DNA of 64,000 nt from NCBI RefSeq assembly GCF_000428125.1, contig NZ_ATZI01000001.1, forward strand, positions 558,001 through 622,000, given 5' to 3'. The notes under the pieces are model-generated. The model did no database searches and had not been told where the DNA came from. It saw nothing but the letters and a program-made list of their open reading frames with translations. The position numbers and the translations under genes were made by a program. This document shows, one piece after another, positions 1-8,485 of the stretch (position 1 is its first letter; each line of letters opens with the position of its first letter). Origin of the DNA: Bacteroides graminisolvens DSM 19988 = JCM 15093. Its GTDB lineage: Bacteria > Bacteroidota > Bacteroidia > Bacteroidales > Bacteroidaceae.

Positions 1-541
1 CTTCTTAAATTGAAAGTTGAAATACTAAAAACAAGGTGCTTCAATAAGTACGAGATTGAATCTATTTGTTTGATTATAATTACATTCTGATTAAATGACC
101 GTGTTCCTAAATATGTATAAATCAGGTGGCGAGTATTTGTGTTTCTGTTGCCACTCGTAAACAGACTTTTAACTGGAATTCTCTTCATTGTCCACGATTT
201 CACCCGTCGCAAGGTAAGGCTGATTGTGGAGCATATCGGGGGCCATAATTGGCTTCTTTGTTGTTGGTGTTATGCCTTGTTGTTATTTGGACGCTCGCTG
301 GTGCCGTTTTAAGCCTCTCTGTTTAGTTTTATCTCCTCGGATGGGTAGCACCTCGTCTTTTGTGTTTATTTAAAATAGCGGGCATAATAATTAGTTTAAG
401 TAGCGCCTTGGTTTTAGTTGCAGTACAAGTTGTTGGCAGGTTCGTTTCTGTGATTCAATTCTGGAATATATCATCGGCATGCTATCGCCTTCTGTTGCTG
501 TTGTAGGACAGGCTAAACCATAGCGACAATCGATTGAGAGC

Positions 542-586
542 CTGATTGCTAATCAGCTATTTAAACCTTTTGTATTTGTATACAAA
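542..586. other. Two adjacent palindromes
   Basis: Positions 542-556 read CTGATTGCTAATCAG, a 6-bp inverted repeat around 3 bases. Positions 575-586 read TTTGTATACAAA, a perfect 12-bp palindrome. They lie 16-60 bp from the octamer repeats at 602-700. Palindromic core plus nearby directly repeated arm-like sites is the arrangement of a tyrosine-recombinase attachment site, but this is inference only; terminator function is unlikely because no T tract follows. Confidence 0.4.
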
Positions 587-601
587 AATAACCAATAATT
601 T

Positions 602-700
602 TCAGCCATTGATTCAGCCATTATTTTGAGTTTGTAATGTTTTGAATTTGAGGGTTTTACAAGGTTTGACGAAAAGAGACTCAGCCATTGATTCAGCCAT
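602..700. repeat. 20-bp direct repeat made of octamer pairs
   Basis: The 20-mer TCAGCCATTGATTCAGCCAT occurs exactly at 602-621 and again at 681-700, 79 bp apart. Each copy is itself two TCAGCCAT octamers separated by TGAT, so four identical octamers lie at 602, 614, 681 and 693. Within a pair the octamers repeat every 12 bp. The function is unknown; protein-binding sites, for example arm-type sites of an integrase, are one reading. Confidence 0.75.
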
Positions 701-1050
701 GATATAAAAAGAATATATAATTAATAAATAAAAATTAGGAGATTTTCCTTGTGTTTTCGTGTGTTGTCTTGATTGTTTGTCCTCTATTTTCGCTACTTCG
801 GTTCGAACTGCCTCATTTATCGAAAAGAAGTGCTGCTTGCTTCGGGTTAGGCTGAATAAGGTTAGTAACAAGATTGTTCTAGTTATAATAGGCTACATTA
901 AGACTGTTTTTTTTATGGTTTTTTTAAAGAATAATAATTACGTAACAATGTTCTCGCAGTTCAGAGATTTACATATTTTCATATCATGGCCTTTTATGTA
1001 TTAATGTTCCGATAGGCTGCCTATTGTTCGCCTGCAAATTTTATTTCTAC

Positions 1051-1092
1051 GCCTAGGATTTTAAAAAGTTGGCCTAGGATTTTTAATTGTTG
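1051..1092. repeat. 21-bp tandem duplication with CCTAGG cores
   Basis: Two head-to-tail 21-bp units lie at 1051-1071 and 1072-1092. Both begin GCCTAGGATTTT and end in GTTG, differing at a few positions between. Each carries the palindrome CCTAGG, so the palindromes are two helical turns apart. The design (short palindrome repeated at about two helical turns) resembles the 23-bp array at 33920-34020, though the sequences differ. Confidence 0.65.
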
Positions 1093-1287
1093 GGGAGCAA
1101 TCTGAGAAAGGAGTATATTTGAATTAGTCTATCCCTTTTAAAAACGCCGGATTCTATCCAAAAAGAATATTTCTCATTTTATTATCTCAAATTTTATTAA
1201 TCCTGAAATATCGTCATAAATAGTGATAATTCTATTTTTCTACAAAATTGCTCTTCTATTTTGGAGGCTCAAGCAAAACAACTGAAA

Positions 1288-2892
1288 ATGCGTTATCGAT
1301 ATTTATATTACATATTATTGCTGATTCCTGCTTTCCTTTTTAGGGATTATACGCCAACTAATGAATTAAAGTATATCAGCATTATTGACGAAGCATTAAA
1401 GAATGGCACATGGTTTACCTTCTATAATCATGGCGCAGTCTACGCAGATAAACCTCCTTTGTTTTTCTGGCTTATTATGCTGATTAAACTGATAACAGGT
1501 ACCTATAACATGTGGCTCATAGGTTTATTCAGTCTGCTACCTACCATTGGTATAATGGCTGTGATGGACCGGTGGGTGAGGAAAGAAGGTATCGCCAGTA
1601 ATCCGTTGGTGAGTAATGCGTTGTTGCTTACCACCGGTATGTTTCTTGGTTCGGCTTTGGTTGTTCGTATGGATATGCTTATGACTTTCTTTATTGTCGT
1701 TTCACTTTATATTTTTTGGACTATTTATAAGAACGACGAGCATGCGCGTATTGGAAGGCATGTTTTACCGGTTTTTATCTTTTTGGCTTTGTTTACTAAA
1801 GGTCCTATAGGCTTGCTAATACCGGTAGTATCTATTATCTCATTTTTGGTGCTCAAAAAGCAAATTCGTACCATTGGTCGTTATTTAGGTTGGCAGCAAT
1901 GGGCCATACTTGCCGGGTTATGCACGTTATGGTTTGCTTTGATTTACGTTGAAGGAGGAAGAGATTATCTTTATAATATACTTTTCAAACAGACTATCGG
2001 CAGAGGAGTTAACTCGTTTCATCATAAAGAACCCTTTTGGTTTTATGTGCCCCGAATGATATGGTCATTTGCTCCTTGGTCATTGCTTTATGTCGTTTTA
2101 CTATGGAAGGGCATTCAGCAAAAAACAATCAATGACGACTTGAAAAAGTTCTTTCTCATTGTTATAAGCACAAGCCTTATCTTATTGTCGGCTATTAGTT
2201 CTAAACTCGATATTTATCTGTTGCCCGAATATCCTTTTATTGTTTATCTGTGTTCCATTATTCTGATGGATAACCTTAATAATAAATTCGTGAAAATGGC
2301 TATTACGGTACCGGCCCTATTGTTTGCCCTTATTTTGCCTGCCATAATTGTATTCAGTCATAAAATTTTTGCTATACTCAACAACCCTATTCTTCTATTG
2401 GCTGCATGCACCATGCTGACTTTCGGAGGCGTTGTAGCCATTATACTGTTGCATAAAAAGCAAACTCTTAGAGCCATTTGTGTGATTAGTTTCGCAATAA
2501 TAGGATTGGTCTTTATCGGATCATTTATCATACCGTCTGTAAATAAGTATATTGGTTTTAGAGAAATGGCAAGTTCTGCATTAGTTTTGGCGAAGAAAAA
2601 AAAGGTGGTTCATTACGCTTGTTATAAGTTCAATACAGCATCTAATATGGATGTGTACCTGAACTCAGAACTTCAGCAAACGGAGACTGTATCTCAATTA
2701 GATTCCATGGCGCATCACTGGAACAAGACGATATTATTTGTGCGTAAGAAAGAATTGTTGCATGATGAAGAGCTTATAAAGTGGATAGGCAGATATTCGC
2801 CGGTTGGAAAAACTGACGAATATAGCTGGTATCTGATTGAACAAAAGAATACCGATAAGCTTGTTCATCTTCCTGCACGTGGTAATGAATAA
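1288..2892 (+). CDS. GT39/ArnT-like membrane glycosyltransferase
   Basis: This 534-residue polytopic membrane protein belongs to the GT-C fold family that includes ArnT and protein mannosyltransferases, which move a sugar from a polyprenyl-phosphate donor to an acceptor on the periplasmic side. The first loop carries the family signature with acidic residues D20 and E26 (RDYTPTNELKY), followed by ADKPPLFFW around residue 55. About ten or more hydrophobic segments follow, then a soluble C-terminal tail. A longer reading from a TTG at 1261 is possible, but the ATG at 1288 places the first membrane segment at the N terminus as usual. Donor and acceptor cannot be read from sequence; lipid A or surface glycan modification is the likely role. 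It ends about 100 bp before marR and is probably a separate unit. Confidence 0.8.
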   Translation: MRYRYLYYILLLIPAFLFRDYTPTNELKYISIIDEALKNGTWFTFYNHGAVYADKPPLFFWLIMLIKLITGTYNMWLIGLFSLLPTIGIMAVMDRWVRKEGIASNPLVSNALLLTTGMFLGSALVVRMDMLMTFFIVVSLYIFWTIYKNDEHARIGRHVLPVFIFLALFTKGPIGLLIPVVSIISFLVLKKQIRTIGRYLGWQQWAILAGLCTLWFALIYVEGGRDYLYNILFKQTIGRGVNSFHHKEPFWFYVPRMIWSFAPWSLLYVVLLWKGIQQKTINDDLKKFFLIVISTSLILLSAISSKLDIYLLPEYPFIVYLCSIILMDNLNNKFVKMAITVPALLFALILPAIIVFSHKIFAILNNPILLLAACTMLTFGGVVAIILLHKKQTLRAICVISFAIIGLVFIGSFIIPSVNKYIGFREMASSALVLAKKKKVVHYACYKFNTASNMDVYLNSELQQTETVSQLDSMAHHWNKTILFVRKKELLHDEELIKWIGRYSPVGKTDEYSWYLIEQKNTDKLVHLPARGNE

Positions 2893-2926
2893 TAAGTACT
2901 TATATCAAAAAATAAAATGCAATCTA

Positions 2927-2958
2927 TTTTGTTAGTTAGGTCTAACTAATTATATTTG
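2927..2958 (+). promoter_or_regulatory. marR operon promoter, Bacteroides type
   Basis: TTTG at 2928-2931 is followed after 19 bp by TATATTTG at 2951-2958, an exact fit to the Bacteroides sigma consensus (TTTG, 19-21 bp, TAnnTTTG). The start codon of marR at 2990 would give a leader of roughly 25 nt. A palindrome fills the spacer. Confidence 0.85.
2932..2949. promoter_or_regulatory. Probable MarR operator inside promoter spacer
   Basis: TTAGTTAGGTCTAACTAA is an inverted repeat with perfect 8-bp arms around a 2-bp centre. It occupies the promoter spacer between the -33 and -7 boxes almost exactly, so a bound protein would block RNA polymerase. MarR proteins bind 16-20-bp palindromes of this kind and commonly repress their own gene; the adjacent marR product is the obvious candidate. 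Binding is inferred, the palindrome is seen. Confidence 0.75.
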
Positions 2959-2989
2959 CAGCATTTATTTTAATAAAACATAAGTAGAC

Positions 2990-3412
2990 ATGAAAGAACA
3001 AATAAAATTGGCCATATCTCGTTTCTCGCGTTTTATTACGGAAGCTGAATCGAAGGCAAAAGAACTTTGCGATGTGAAAGATTTATCTTCTTCACAAATT
3101 AATTATCTTGAAACGATCAATGAATTGGGCAATCCCAGCATCACGGAATTGTCTCAGGCTCTTGGTGTGAAAAAGCCCTCGGTAACCGTAGCCGTTGAGA
3201 GACTTATAACAAAGGGGTGCATCTATAAAACCAGTTCCGATGCCGATAGGCGAAGTTCGCATCTTCATCTTACTGATATTGGCAATCAGGTGAATCAACG
3301 ACATGAATATGCCCATGAATATTTAGCTGAAAGAATTATAAAATCACTCACTGTCGAAGAACAGGCACAGTTCGTTTCACTACTGGATAAATTATACAAT
3401 CATAAGAAATAG
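2990..3412 (+). CDS. MarR-family transcriptional regulator
   Basis: This 140-residue protein has the MarR winged-helix layout: dimerisation helices at both ends, a recognition region near residues 50-75 (SITELSQALGVKKPSVT) and a wing with the usual DADRRSSHLHLT pattern near residues 82-93. MarR dimers usually repress neighbouring genes and release DNA on binding a small ligand or on oxidation. The P-type ATPase starts 7 bp downstream, so the two are surely cotranscribed. The palindrome in its own promoter suggests autorepression. The ligand is unknown; a metal or toxic compound related to the ATPase substrate is plausible. Confidence 0.92.
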   Translation: MKEQIKLAISRFSRFITEAESKAKELCDVKDLSSSQINYLETINELGNPSITELSQALGVKKPSVTVAVERLITKGCIYKTSSDADRRSSHLHLTDIGNQVNQRHEYAHEYLAERIIKSLTVEEQAQFVSLLDKLYNHKK

Positions 3413-3419
3413 CATCGGT

Positions 3420-5978
3420 ATGGAATCAACGGATAAATTCAATGGATTGACTCAGCAAGAAGCTCAGGATAGGTTACTGAGAGAAGGGTATAACGAGTTG
3501 CATGGAAGTAACTCGCGCAATTTTTATACCATTATGCTGGGAGTGATAAAAGAACCTATGTTCCTTTTATTAGTGGCTTGTGGCGCTTTGTATATGATAT
3601 TGGGTGACACAGAGGAAGGCATCATGTTACTGAGTTTTGTTTTTGTTGTGATGGGTATTGAGTTTTATCAGGAACGGAAAAGCGAGAAGGCATTGGAGGC
3701 ATTGAAAGACATGGCAAGTCCAAGAGCCCTTGTTATTCGGGAAGGCCAAGAAATACGTATTCCGGGGCGCGAAGTGGTTTGTGATGACATCATTGTATTG
3801 CAAGAGGGCGATCGCATTCCGGCTGATGCTACAATTTTAAAATGTGTGAGCTTACTTGTTGATGAATCCTTGCTTACCGGAGAGTCAGTACCTGTGCGCA
3901 AACATGAATATGAAGGTGAGACTACTGATTTGCAGCCCGGAGGAGATGATCTTCCGTTTGTGTATTCCGGATCACTCGTTGTTCAAGGCAATGGTTTGGC
4001 CCGAGTTACGAGTATTGGTATGGGTACTCAAATTGGAAAAATTGGTAAGGCACTGGAAGAGGTCAAAGAGACACCCACTAAACTGAAGGCAGAAATCAGT
4101 AAGCTCGTTAAACTATTTACGATTATTGGCGGGATCTTGTGTACTTCTGTTGTCATCGTTTATACCTTAACGCGTGGCGATTTATTACAAGGATTCTTAG
4201 CCGGAATAACATTGGCCATGGCCATGTTACCAGAAGAGTTTCCGGTAGTGCTGACTATCTTTATGGCAATTGGTGCTTGGCGTATCTCACGAAGGAATGT
4301 ACTGACCCGCAAACCGTCGGCAATAGAAACTTTGGGTTCGGCTACTGTTCTTTGTACGGACAAAACAGGTACACTGACGGAAAATAAAATGGTGGTGACT
4401 CAGCTATATAACAAAAGCGATTTTTGGACTGCCAAAGATAAAACGGAATTTCCGGAGGAATATCACGATATCATTGAATATGCCATTTTGTCTAGCCAGA
4501 CAAACCCCTTCGATCCGATGGAAAAAGCCATCAATAAGCTGGGAGTAGATTATCTTGCTAACACGGAACATATTCACACAAGTTGGGAAATGGTAAAGGA
4601 GTATCCTCTTTCCCGTGAAATGTTAGCCATGTCTCGAGCATTTAAAAACCGGGAAAACGAAAATAGGGTGATTGCGGCTAAAGGAGCACCCGAGGCCATC
4701 TTTGATCTCTGCCACCTTTCAAAAGAACAGATTACTGATTACGCTTCGGCTACCCAACAGATGGCTGCTGCTGGACTGAGGGTGCTTGGAGTGGCGAAAG
4801 CGTACATTACCGGAAATGTGCTACCTTCCGGTCAACATGATTTTGACTTTGAATTCGTAGGACTGATTGGATTATCTGATCCTATCCGCCGACAAGTTCC
4901 CGATGCGGTTCATAAGTGCCATCAGGCCGGGATACGGGTAATCATGATAACCGGAGATTATCCTGTTACGGCACAGAATATTGCACGGGAAATAGGCTTG
5001 ACACACTATAATAACTGCATTACCGGACAAGAACTTGCCGAGATGAGTGAAGAGGAACTGCAAAGTAAAATTAAGTATACGGATGTCTTTGCACGAGTTA
5101 TTCCGGAACAAAAACTCAAAATTGTGAATGCTCTGAAGAGGAATGGAGATATCGTTGCGATGACCGGCGACGGGGTGAACGATGCTCCCGCGCTTAAAGC
5201 GGCCAACATAGGTATAGCTATGGGTGAGAAAGGTACGGATGTAGCGCGCGAGGCTTCGGCATTGGTCTTGATGGATGACAACTTTGGCTCTATTGTGGGA
5301 GCTATAGAAATGGGACGCAGAATATTCGACAATCTGCAAAAGGCCTTGGGCTATATTTTCGCCATTCACATGCCAATTGCGGGCTTATCACTGATACCGG
5401 TGCTCTTTGTCGATTTTCCTCTCATACTGTGGCCGGTGCACGTTGTTTTTATGGAACTGATTATTGATCCTGCCTGCTCTGTTATTTTTGAAGCTGAGAG
5501 TGCTGAGAAAGGTGTTATGACTCGCCCTCCAAGAAGTGTAAATGAGCCTTTCTTCGGCTCCGGAAAATTATTTGTGGGGTGTTTTCAAGGATTCTGGATA
5601 CTGATTGCTATGCTGGCGGTTTACTTTATTACATTGGCGTTGGGGTATCCCACGGCCGAAGTGCGTACCATGATTTTTGTGGCGCTTATTACGGCTAATA
5701 TATTTACCATTCTGACTAATCGTTCGTGGACAGAGTCTATCATTACCATCTTACGGACTCCCAATTCTACAGTGAAATGGGTTGCAGGAGGAGCTACCTT
5801 ATTTATAACCCTTGCACTTACTGTACCATTTTTACAACGGTTGTTTCAGTTTTCATCTATCAATCTTTGGGAAATCCTTGTCTCAGTGGTGTCCGGAGCG
5901 GCAACGATTACGTGGTTTGAAATTTACAAATACACTCAAAGAAGAAAAAATGCTAAATGGGCTAAAGGTGGGCAATAA
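3420..5978 (+). CDS. P-type cation-translocating ATPase (P2-like)
   Basis: An 852-residue ion pump. Visible hallmarks in order: an N-terminal cation-ATPase domain, the actuator motif TGES at 153-156, PEEFPV in the fourth membrane helix at 271-276, the phosphorylated aspartate D314 in DKTGTLTENK, the nucleotide-binding domain, the hinge motif TGDGVNDAP, and a C-terminal membrane bundle with DPACSVIFEAE. There is no N-terminal metal-binding domain and no CPx motif, so it is not a P1B heavy-metal exporter; it belongs with calcium-type P2 pumps, in the bacterial subgroup with PEEFP rather than PEGLP. Exact ion unknown. It sits between marR (7 bp upstream) and a two-component pair (45 bp downstream), which points to regulated ion export. 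Confidence 0.9.
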   Translation: MESTDKFNGLTQQEAQDRLLREGYNELHGSNSRNFYTIMLGVIKEPMFLLLVACGALYMILGDTEEGIMLLSFVFVVMGIEFYQERKSEKALEALKDMASPRALVIREGQEIRIPGREVVCDDIIVLQEGDRIPADATILKCVSLLVDESLLTGESVPVRKHEYEGETTDLQPGGDDLPFVYSGSLVVQGNGLARVTSIGMGTQIGKIGKALEEVKETPTKLKAEISKLVKLFTIIGGILCTSVVIVYTLTRGDLLQGFLAGITLAMAMLPEEFPVVLTIFMAIGAWRISRRNVLTRKPSAIETLGSATVLCTDKTGTLTENKMVVTQLYNKSDFWTAKDKTEFPEEYHDIIEYAILSSQTNPFDPMEKAINKLGVDYLANTEHIHTSWEMVKEYPLSREMLAMSRAFKNRENENRVIAAKGAPEAIFDLCHLSKEQITDYASATQQMAAAGLRVLGVAKAYITGNVLPSGQHDFDFEFVGLIGLSDPIRRQVPDAVHKCHQAGIRVIMITGDYPVTAQNIAREIGLTHYNNCITGQELAEMSEEELQSKIKYTDVFARVIPEQKLKIVNALKRNGDIVAMTGDGVNDAPALKAANIGIAMGEKGTDVAREASALVLMDDNFGSIVGAIEMGRRIFDNLQKALGYIFAIHMPIAGLSLIPVLFVDFPLILWPVHVVFMELIIDPACSVIFEAESAEKGVMTRPPRSVNEPFFGSGKLFVGCFQGFWILIAMLAVYFITLALGYPTAEVRTMIFVALITANIFTILTNRSWTESIITILRTPNSTVKWVAGGATLFITLALTVPFLQRLFQFSSINLWEILVSVVSGAATITWFEIYKYTQRRKNAKWAKGGQ

Positions 5979-6023
5979 AAACATACCGTTATTTTGTTAA
6001 TAACCAAAAGACATGGAAGTGAC

Positions 6024-6698
6024 ATGAAAATATTGATTATTGAGGACGAAAAAGAATTATCGAATAACATAGCAAAGTTTCTTTCAGATGATAATTATCT
6101 CTGCGAACAGGCTTATGACTTTGATAGTGCAATAGAAAAAATCTCTTTGTACACCTATGATTGTATTTTGCTTGACTTAAACCTTCCCGGTGGCGATGGC
6201 ATTGAGGTACTCAAAGAAATAAAGATTCGGCATATAAATAGTGGCGTTATTATCTTGTCAGCCCGAGGCTCTCTGGATGATAAGATTGAGGGCTTGAAAA
6301 TAGGCGCTGACGATTATCTCTCAAAACCTTTTTCTCTTTCCGAATTAAGCATTCGGATCTATGCGCTTATGCGACGTCAACAGTTCTCACATAGTAATCT
6401 GCTAACTTCTGGAAATCTGGAAATTGACTTGCTTTCAAAAACCGCAAAAGTAAAAGATCGGATTATTAATCTTACCAGGTCAGAATATGATCTTCTATTA
6501 TTTCTCATAGGAAACAAGAAACGAATTGTATCTAAAGATTCTATAGCAGAACACCTCTCGGGTGACATGGCTGATATGTTTGATAATTATAATTTTGTCT
6601 ATGCTCATATTAAAAACTTGAAGGCAAAACTTTCAGAAGAAGGTTGTGATTGTATGATTAAAACGATTTATGGAACCGGATATCAATGGGTAGAATGA
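6024..6698 (+). CDS. OmpR/PhoB-type response regulator
   Basis: This 224-residue protein has a receiver domain with acidic pocket E7-D8, phosphoacceptor D51 in DCILLDLNLPGGDG and the conserved lysine in LSKPF, followed by a winged-helix DNA-binding domain ending GTGYQWVE. I take the ATG at 6024 because the paralogue encoded at 39986-40660 starts at the same residue; an upstream TTG at 5994 is not needed. Its stop overlaps the kinase start as ATGA. The regulator is strikingly like the one at 39986-40660, sharing YLCEQA, LKIGADDYL, MRIYAL-like and DMADMFDNY-like segments. Targets are unknown; the flanking pump and receptor are candidates. Confidence 0.93.
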   Translation: MKILIIEDEKELSNNIAKFLSDDNYLCEQAYDFDSAIEKISLYTYDCILLDLNLPGGDGIEVLKEIKIRHINSGVIILSARGSLDDKIEGLKIGADDYLSKPFSLSELSIRIYALMRRQQFSHSNLLTSGNLEIDLLSKTAKVKDRIINLTRSEYDLLLFLIGNKKRIVSKDSIAEHLSGDMADMFDNYNFVYAHIKNLKAKLSEEGCDCMIKTIYGTGYQWVE

Positions 6699-7966
6699 GA
6701 ACACTGGCAGATAAAAATCTCAGAGGCTTTTTTATATACACAACACTAGTACTGTTGTGTTGTGCGCCATTGCTGTTTTTTTTAATGAGGCATTTTTATG
6801 CGGAAGATCTGGATGAACTTATTATCTTTAGAAGTGATGAATTTATTTCGAAACGGCTTCCCTCTTTCTCAAAGGAGGATATTGACCATTGGAATAAATA
6901 CAATGAAGATGTAGCTATTGTGCCGTATAGTGATTTATATGTGTTTGACAAGCCCGTGAAAGAAGCCTTTTTTAATAGTGCGGAAGGGTATCCGGTAGAT
7001 TACCGGGTATTCTATCGTAAAATTGAAATTGAAGGAAAACCTTTTGTCTTGATGTCACACATCCCGATGATAGAAAACAAAGATCTGCTTGCCACGATGG
7101 GTTCGCAATATGGTCTTTTGTTTTTGGCTTTGTTGGTGTCATTGACCATACTTCAACGTATGATGTCTAAGAAGCTATGGAAACCATTTTATGATACGTT
7201 AGATAAGATAGAAGGTTTTAAGCTGGAATCGGGGCAAAAGCCTGATTTTGAGCAGACAACTACGATTGAATTTTCTCGCCTTAATGAGAAATTGAACGGG
7301 TTGATGGTTGACAATATTACTATTTATAAACAGCAAAAGGAGTTTATAGAAAATGCTTCTCACGAACTTCAAACACCATTGGCTGTCTTTAAATCGCAAT
7401 TGGATATTCTTTTGCAGCAACCAGGATTGACACAGTCAAATACGGAAATAATACGATCTTTGTATGCAGTATCGGCTAGGATGACCCGCTTAAATAAGAA
7501 TTTGCTGTTTCTGGCACGCATAGATAATGCTCAATTGTCAAATATGGAAGTTGTTGATTTTGTGAAAATACTACACGATCAACTAATGTATTTACGTGAG
7601 CTGGCAGAGAGTGAAGGTCTCACTGTTCATGTAGAAACAGGGAACTCGCTTAACCTAAAGGCCAATAAATTGCTTGTTGAAAGTCTGATAAATAATATGG
7701 TGGTGAATGCGATTCGCCATAATGTAAAAGAGGGAATTATTAATATAAAAGTAGACAGCAATTGTTTTAAGGTTTCAAATACTGGGATAGATCATGCGCT
7801 TGATCAAGACAAGGTATTCAGGCGATTTAGCCGCTCTTCGGAACAGAAGAAAGGTAATGGCCTTGGATTAGCCATTGTTCAACAAATATGCATCATGCAT
7901 GGATGGGAGGTAAGTTATAATTATAAAAACAATCTTCATGTTTTTGGTGTTAAGATGTTTAATTAG
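6695..7966 (+). CDS. Sensor histidine kinase
   Basis: This 423-residue kinase overlaps the regulator gene by the ATGA at 6695-6698, so translation is coupled. Helix one spans about residues 10-31 and helix two 138-155, enclosing a periplasmic loop of roughly 105 residues that starts with FYAEDL. Then come the dimerisation helix with H223 in ENASHELQTP, the N box NNMVVNAIRHN and the G box GNGLGLAI. No HAMP domain is obvious. The loop has no recognised ligand-binding family. The paralogue at 38934-39989 shares the cytoplasmic half and the YAEDL motif but has a far shorter loop. Confidence 0.92.
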   Translation: MRTLADKNLRGFFIYTTLVLLCCAPLLFFLMRHFYAEDLDELIIFRSDEFISKRLPSFSKEDIDHWNKYNEDVAIVPYSDLYVFDKPVKEAFFNSAEGYPVDYRVFYRKIEIEGKPFVLMSHIPMIENKDLLATMGSQYGLLFLALLVSLTILQRMMSKKLWKPFYDTLDKIEGFKLESGQKPDFEQTTTIEFSRLNEKLNGLMVDNITIYKQQKEFIENASHELQTPLAVFKSQLDILLQQPGLTQSNTEIIRSLYAVSARMTRLNKNLLFLARIDNAQLSNMEVVDFVKILHDQLMYLRELAESEGLTVHVETGNSLNLKANKLLVESLINNMVVNAIRHNVKEGIINIKVDSNCFKVSNTGIDHALDQDKVFRRFSRSSEQKKGNGLGLAIVQQICIMHGWEVSYNYKNNLHVFGVKMFN

Positions 7967-8011
7967 GGGTAGTCGATTATAAACCTATTTTTTGCGGTTA
8001 ATCAGTGAAAC

Positions 8012-8359
8012 ATGAAACGATTGTTGCTTCGCATACTCAAATATTTCTTGCCGGCCTTGTTTATATCTTACGTAGGGCTGGTCAGTTTATTTGTTCACTC
8101 GCATGTGGTGAACGGAGTCACAATTGTGCATTCCCATCCGTTCAATAAGGATGTAGAGCATACGCACTCTTCTGCAGAGTTTCAGCTGATAAATCATCTG
8201 TCGCAAATTTGGGTTACCGGAGCCATTGTTCTTTCCTTGTTGGTAACCCCATTACTGCTTTTCTTTTTAGAACTGCTGCCTGATGCTCGCTTGCAAGTCA
8301 TTGTGTCTTCCAGGCTAACAGGCATTCAGTTGCGTGCACCTCCTTCTTACTCTCTTTGA
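8012..8359 (+). CDS. Small His-rich membrane protein, unknown function
   Basis: A 115-residue protein with a membrane segment at about residues 10-28 and another at about 68-90. Between them lies a short exported or cytoplasmic loop rich in histidine: HSH, then HSHPF, then HTH within some 25 residues. The C terminus LRAPPSYSL is also typical of proteins placed ahead of TonB receptors in Bacteroides, as far as I recall. Clustered His pairs suggest divalent metal binding. It lies 45 bp after the kinase gene and about 125 bp before the receptor. No named family recognised; metal link is inference. Confidence 0.65.
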   Translation: MKRLLLRILKYFLPALFISYVGLVSLFVHSHVVNGVTIVHSHPFNKDVEHTHSSAEFQLINHLSQIWVTGAIVLSLLVTPLLLFFLELLPDARLQVIVSSRLTGIQLRAPPSYSL

Positions 8360-8485
8360 TATTTCTTGATTGATTTGAGAATAGAGTTTTCTACCCTTCT
8401 GCTATAGTATAGAGCGGAAGGCATTGATGTGCTTTGCCCCATGAGGAGCAACGCATGTGTTTCACGTATTAAAATTAAAAGCAAA

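Larger units (their letters stand above)
1..1287. other. Gene-free stretch, origin unclear
   Basis: I see no gene of recognisable family in these 1.3 kb. Reading frames are short and match nothing I know; the longest, about 80 codons near 614-1004 on both strands, look like chance. The stretch does hold structure: a 20-bp direct repeat at 602 and 681, small palindromes at 542-556 and 575-586, and a 21-bp tandem duplication at 1051-1092. The part around 121-540 is visibly richer in G and C than the AT-rich 560-1287. A decayed or partly seen mobile element ending here is possible, but no integrase or transposase gene is visible. Confidence 0.6.

Noticed and set aside
126..153. Hairpin GTGGC/GCCAC as a terminator
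   Set aside because: The stem is only 5 bp with an 18-base loop and no T tract follows.
614..1004. Overlapping reading frames of about 80 codons on both strands
   Set aside because: No recognisable domain, low complexity, alternative frames equally open, and they run through the octamer repeats.
4872..5369. A 165-codon minus-strand frame
   Set aside because: Shadow of the P-type ATPase gene, whose motifs are continuous on the plus strand there.
3420..5978. Heavy-metal P1B ATPase
   Set aside because: No CPx motif and no N-terminal metal-binding domain; PEEFP in helix four places it with P2-type pumps.
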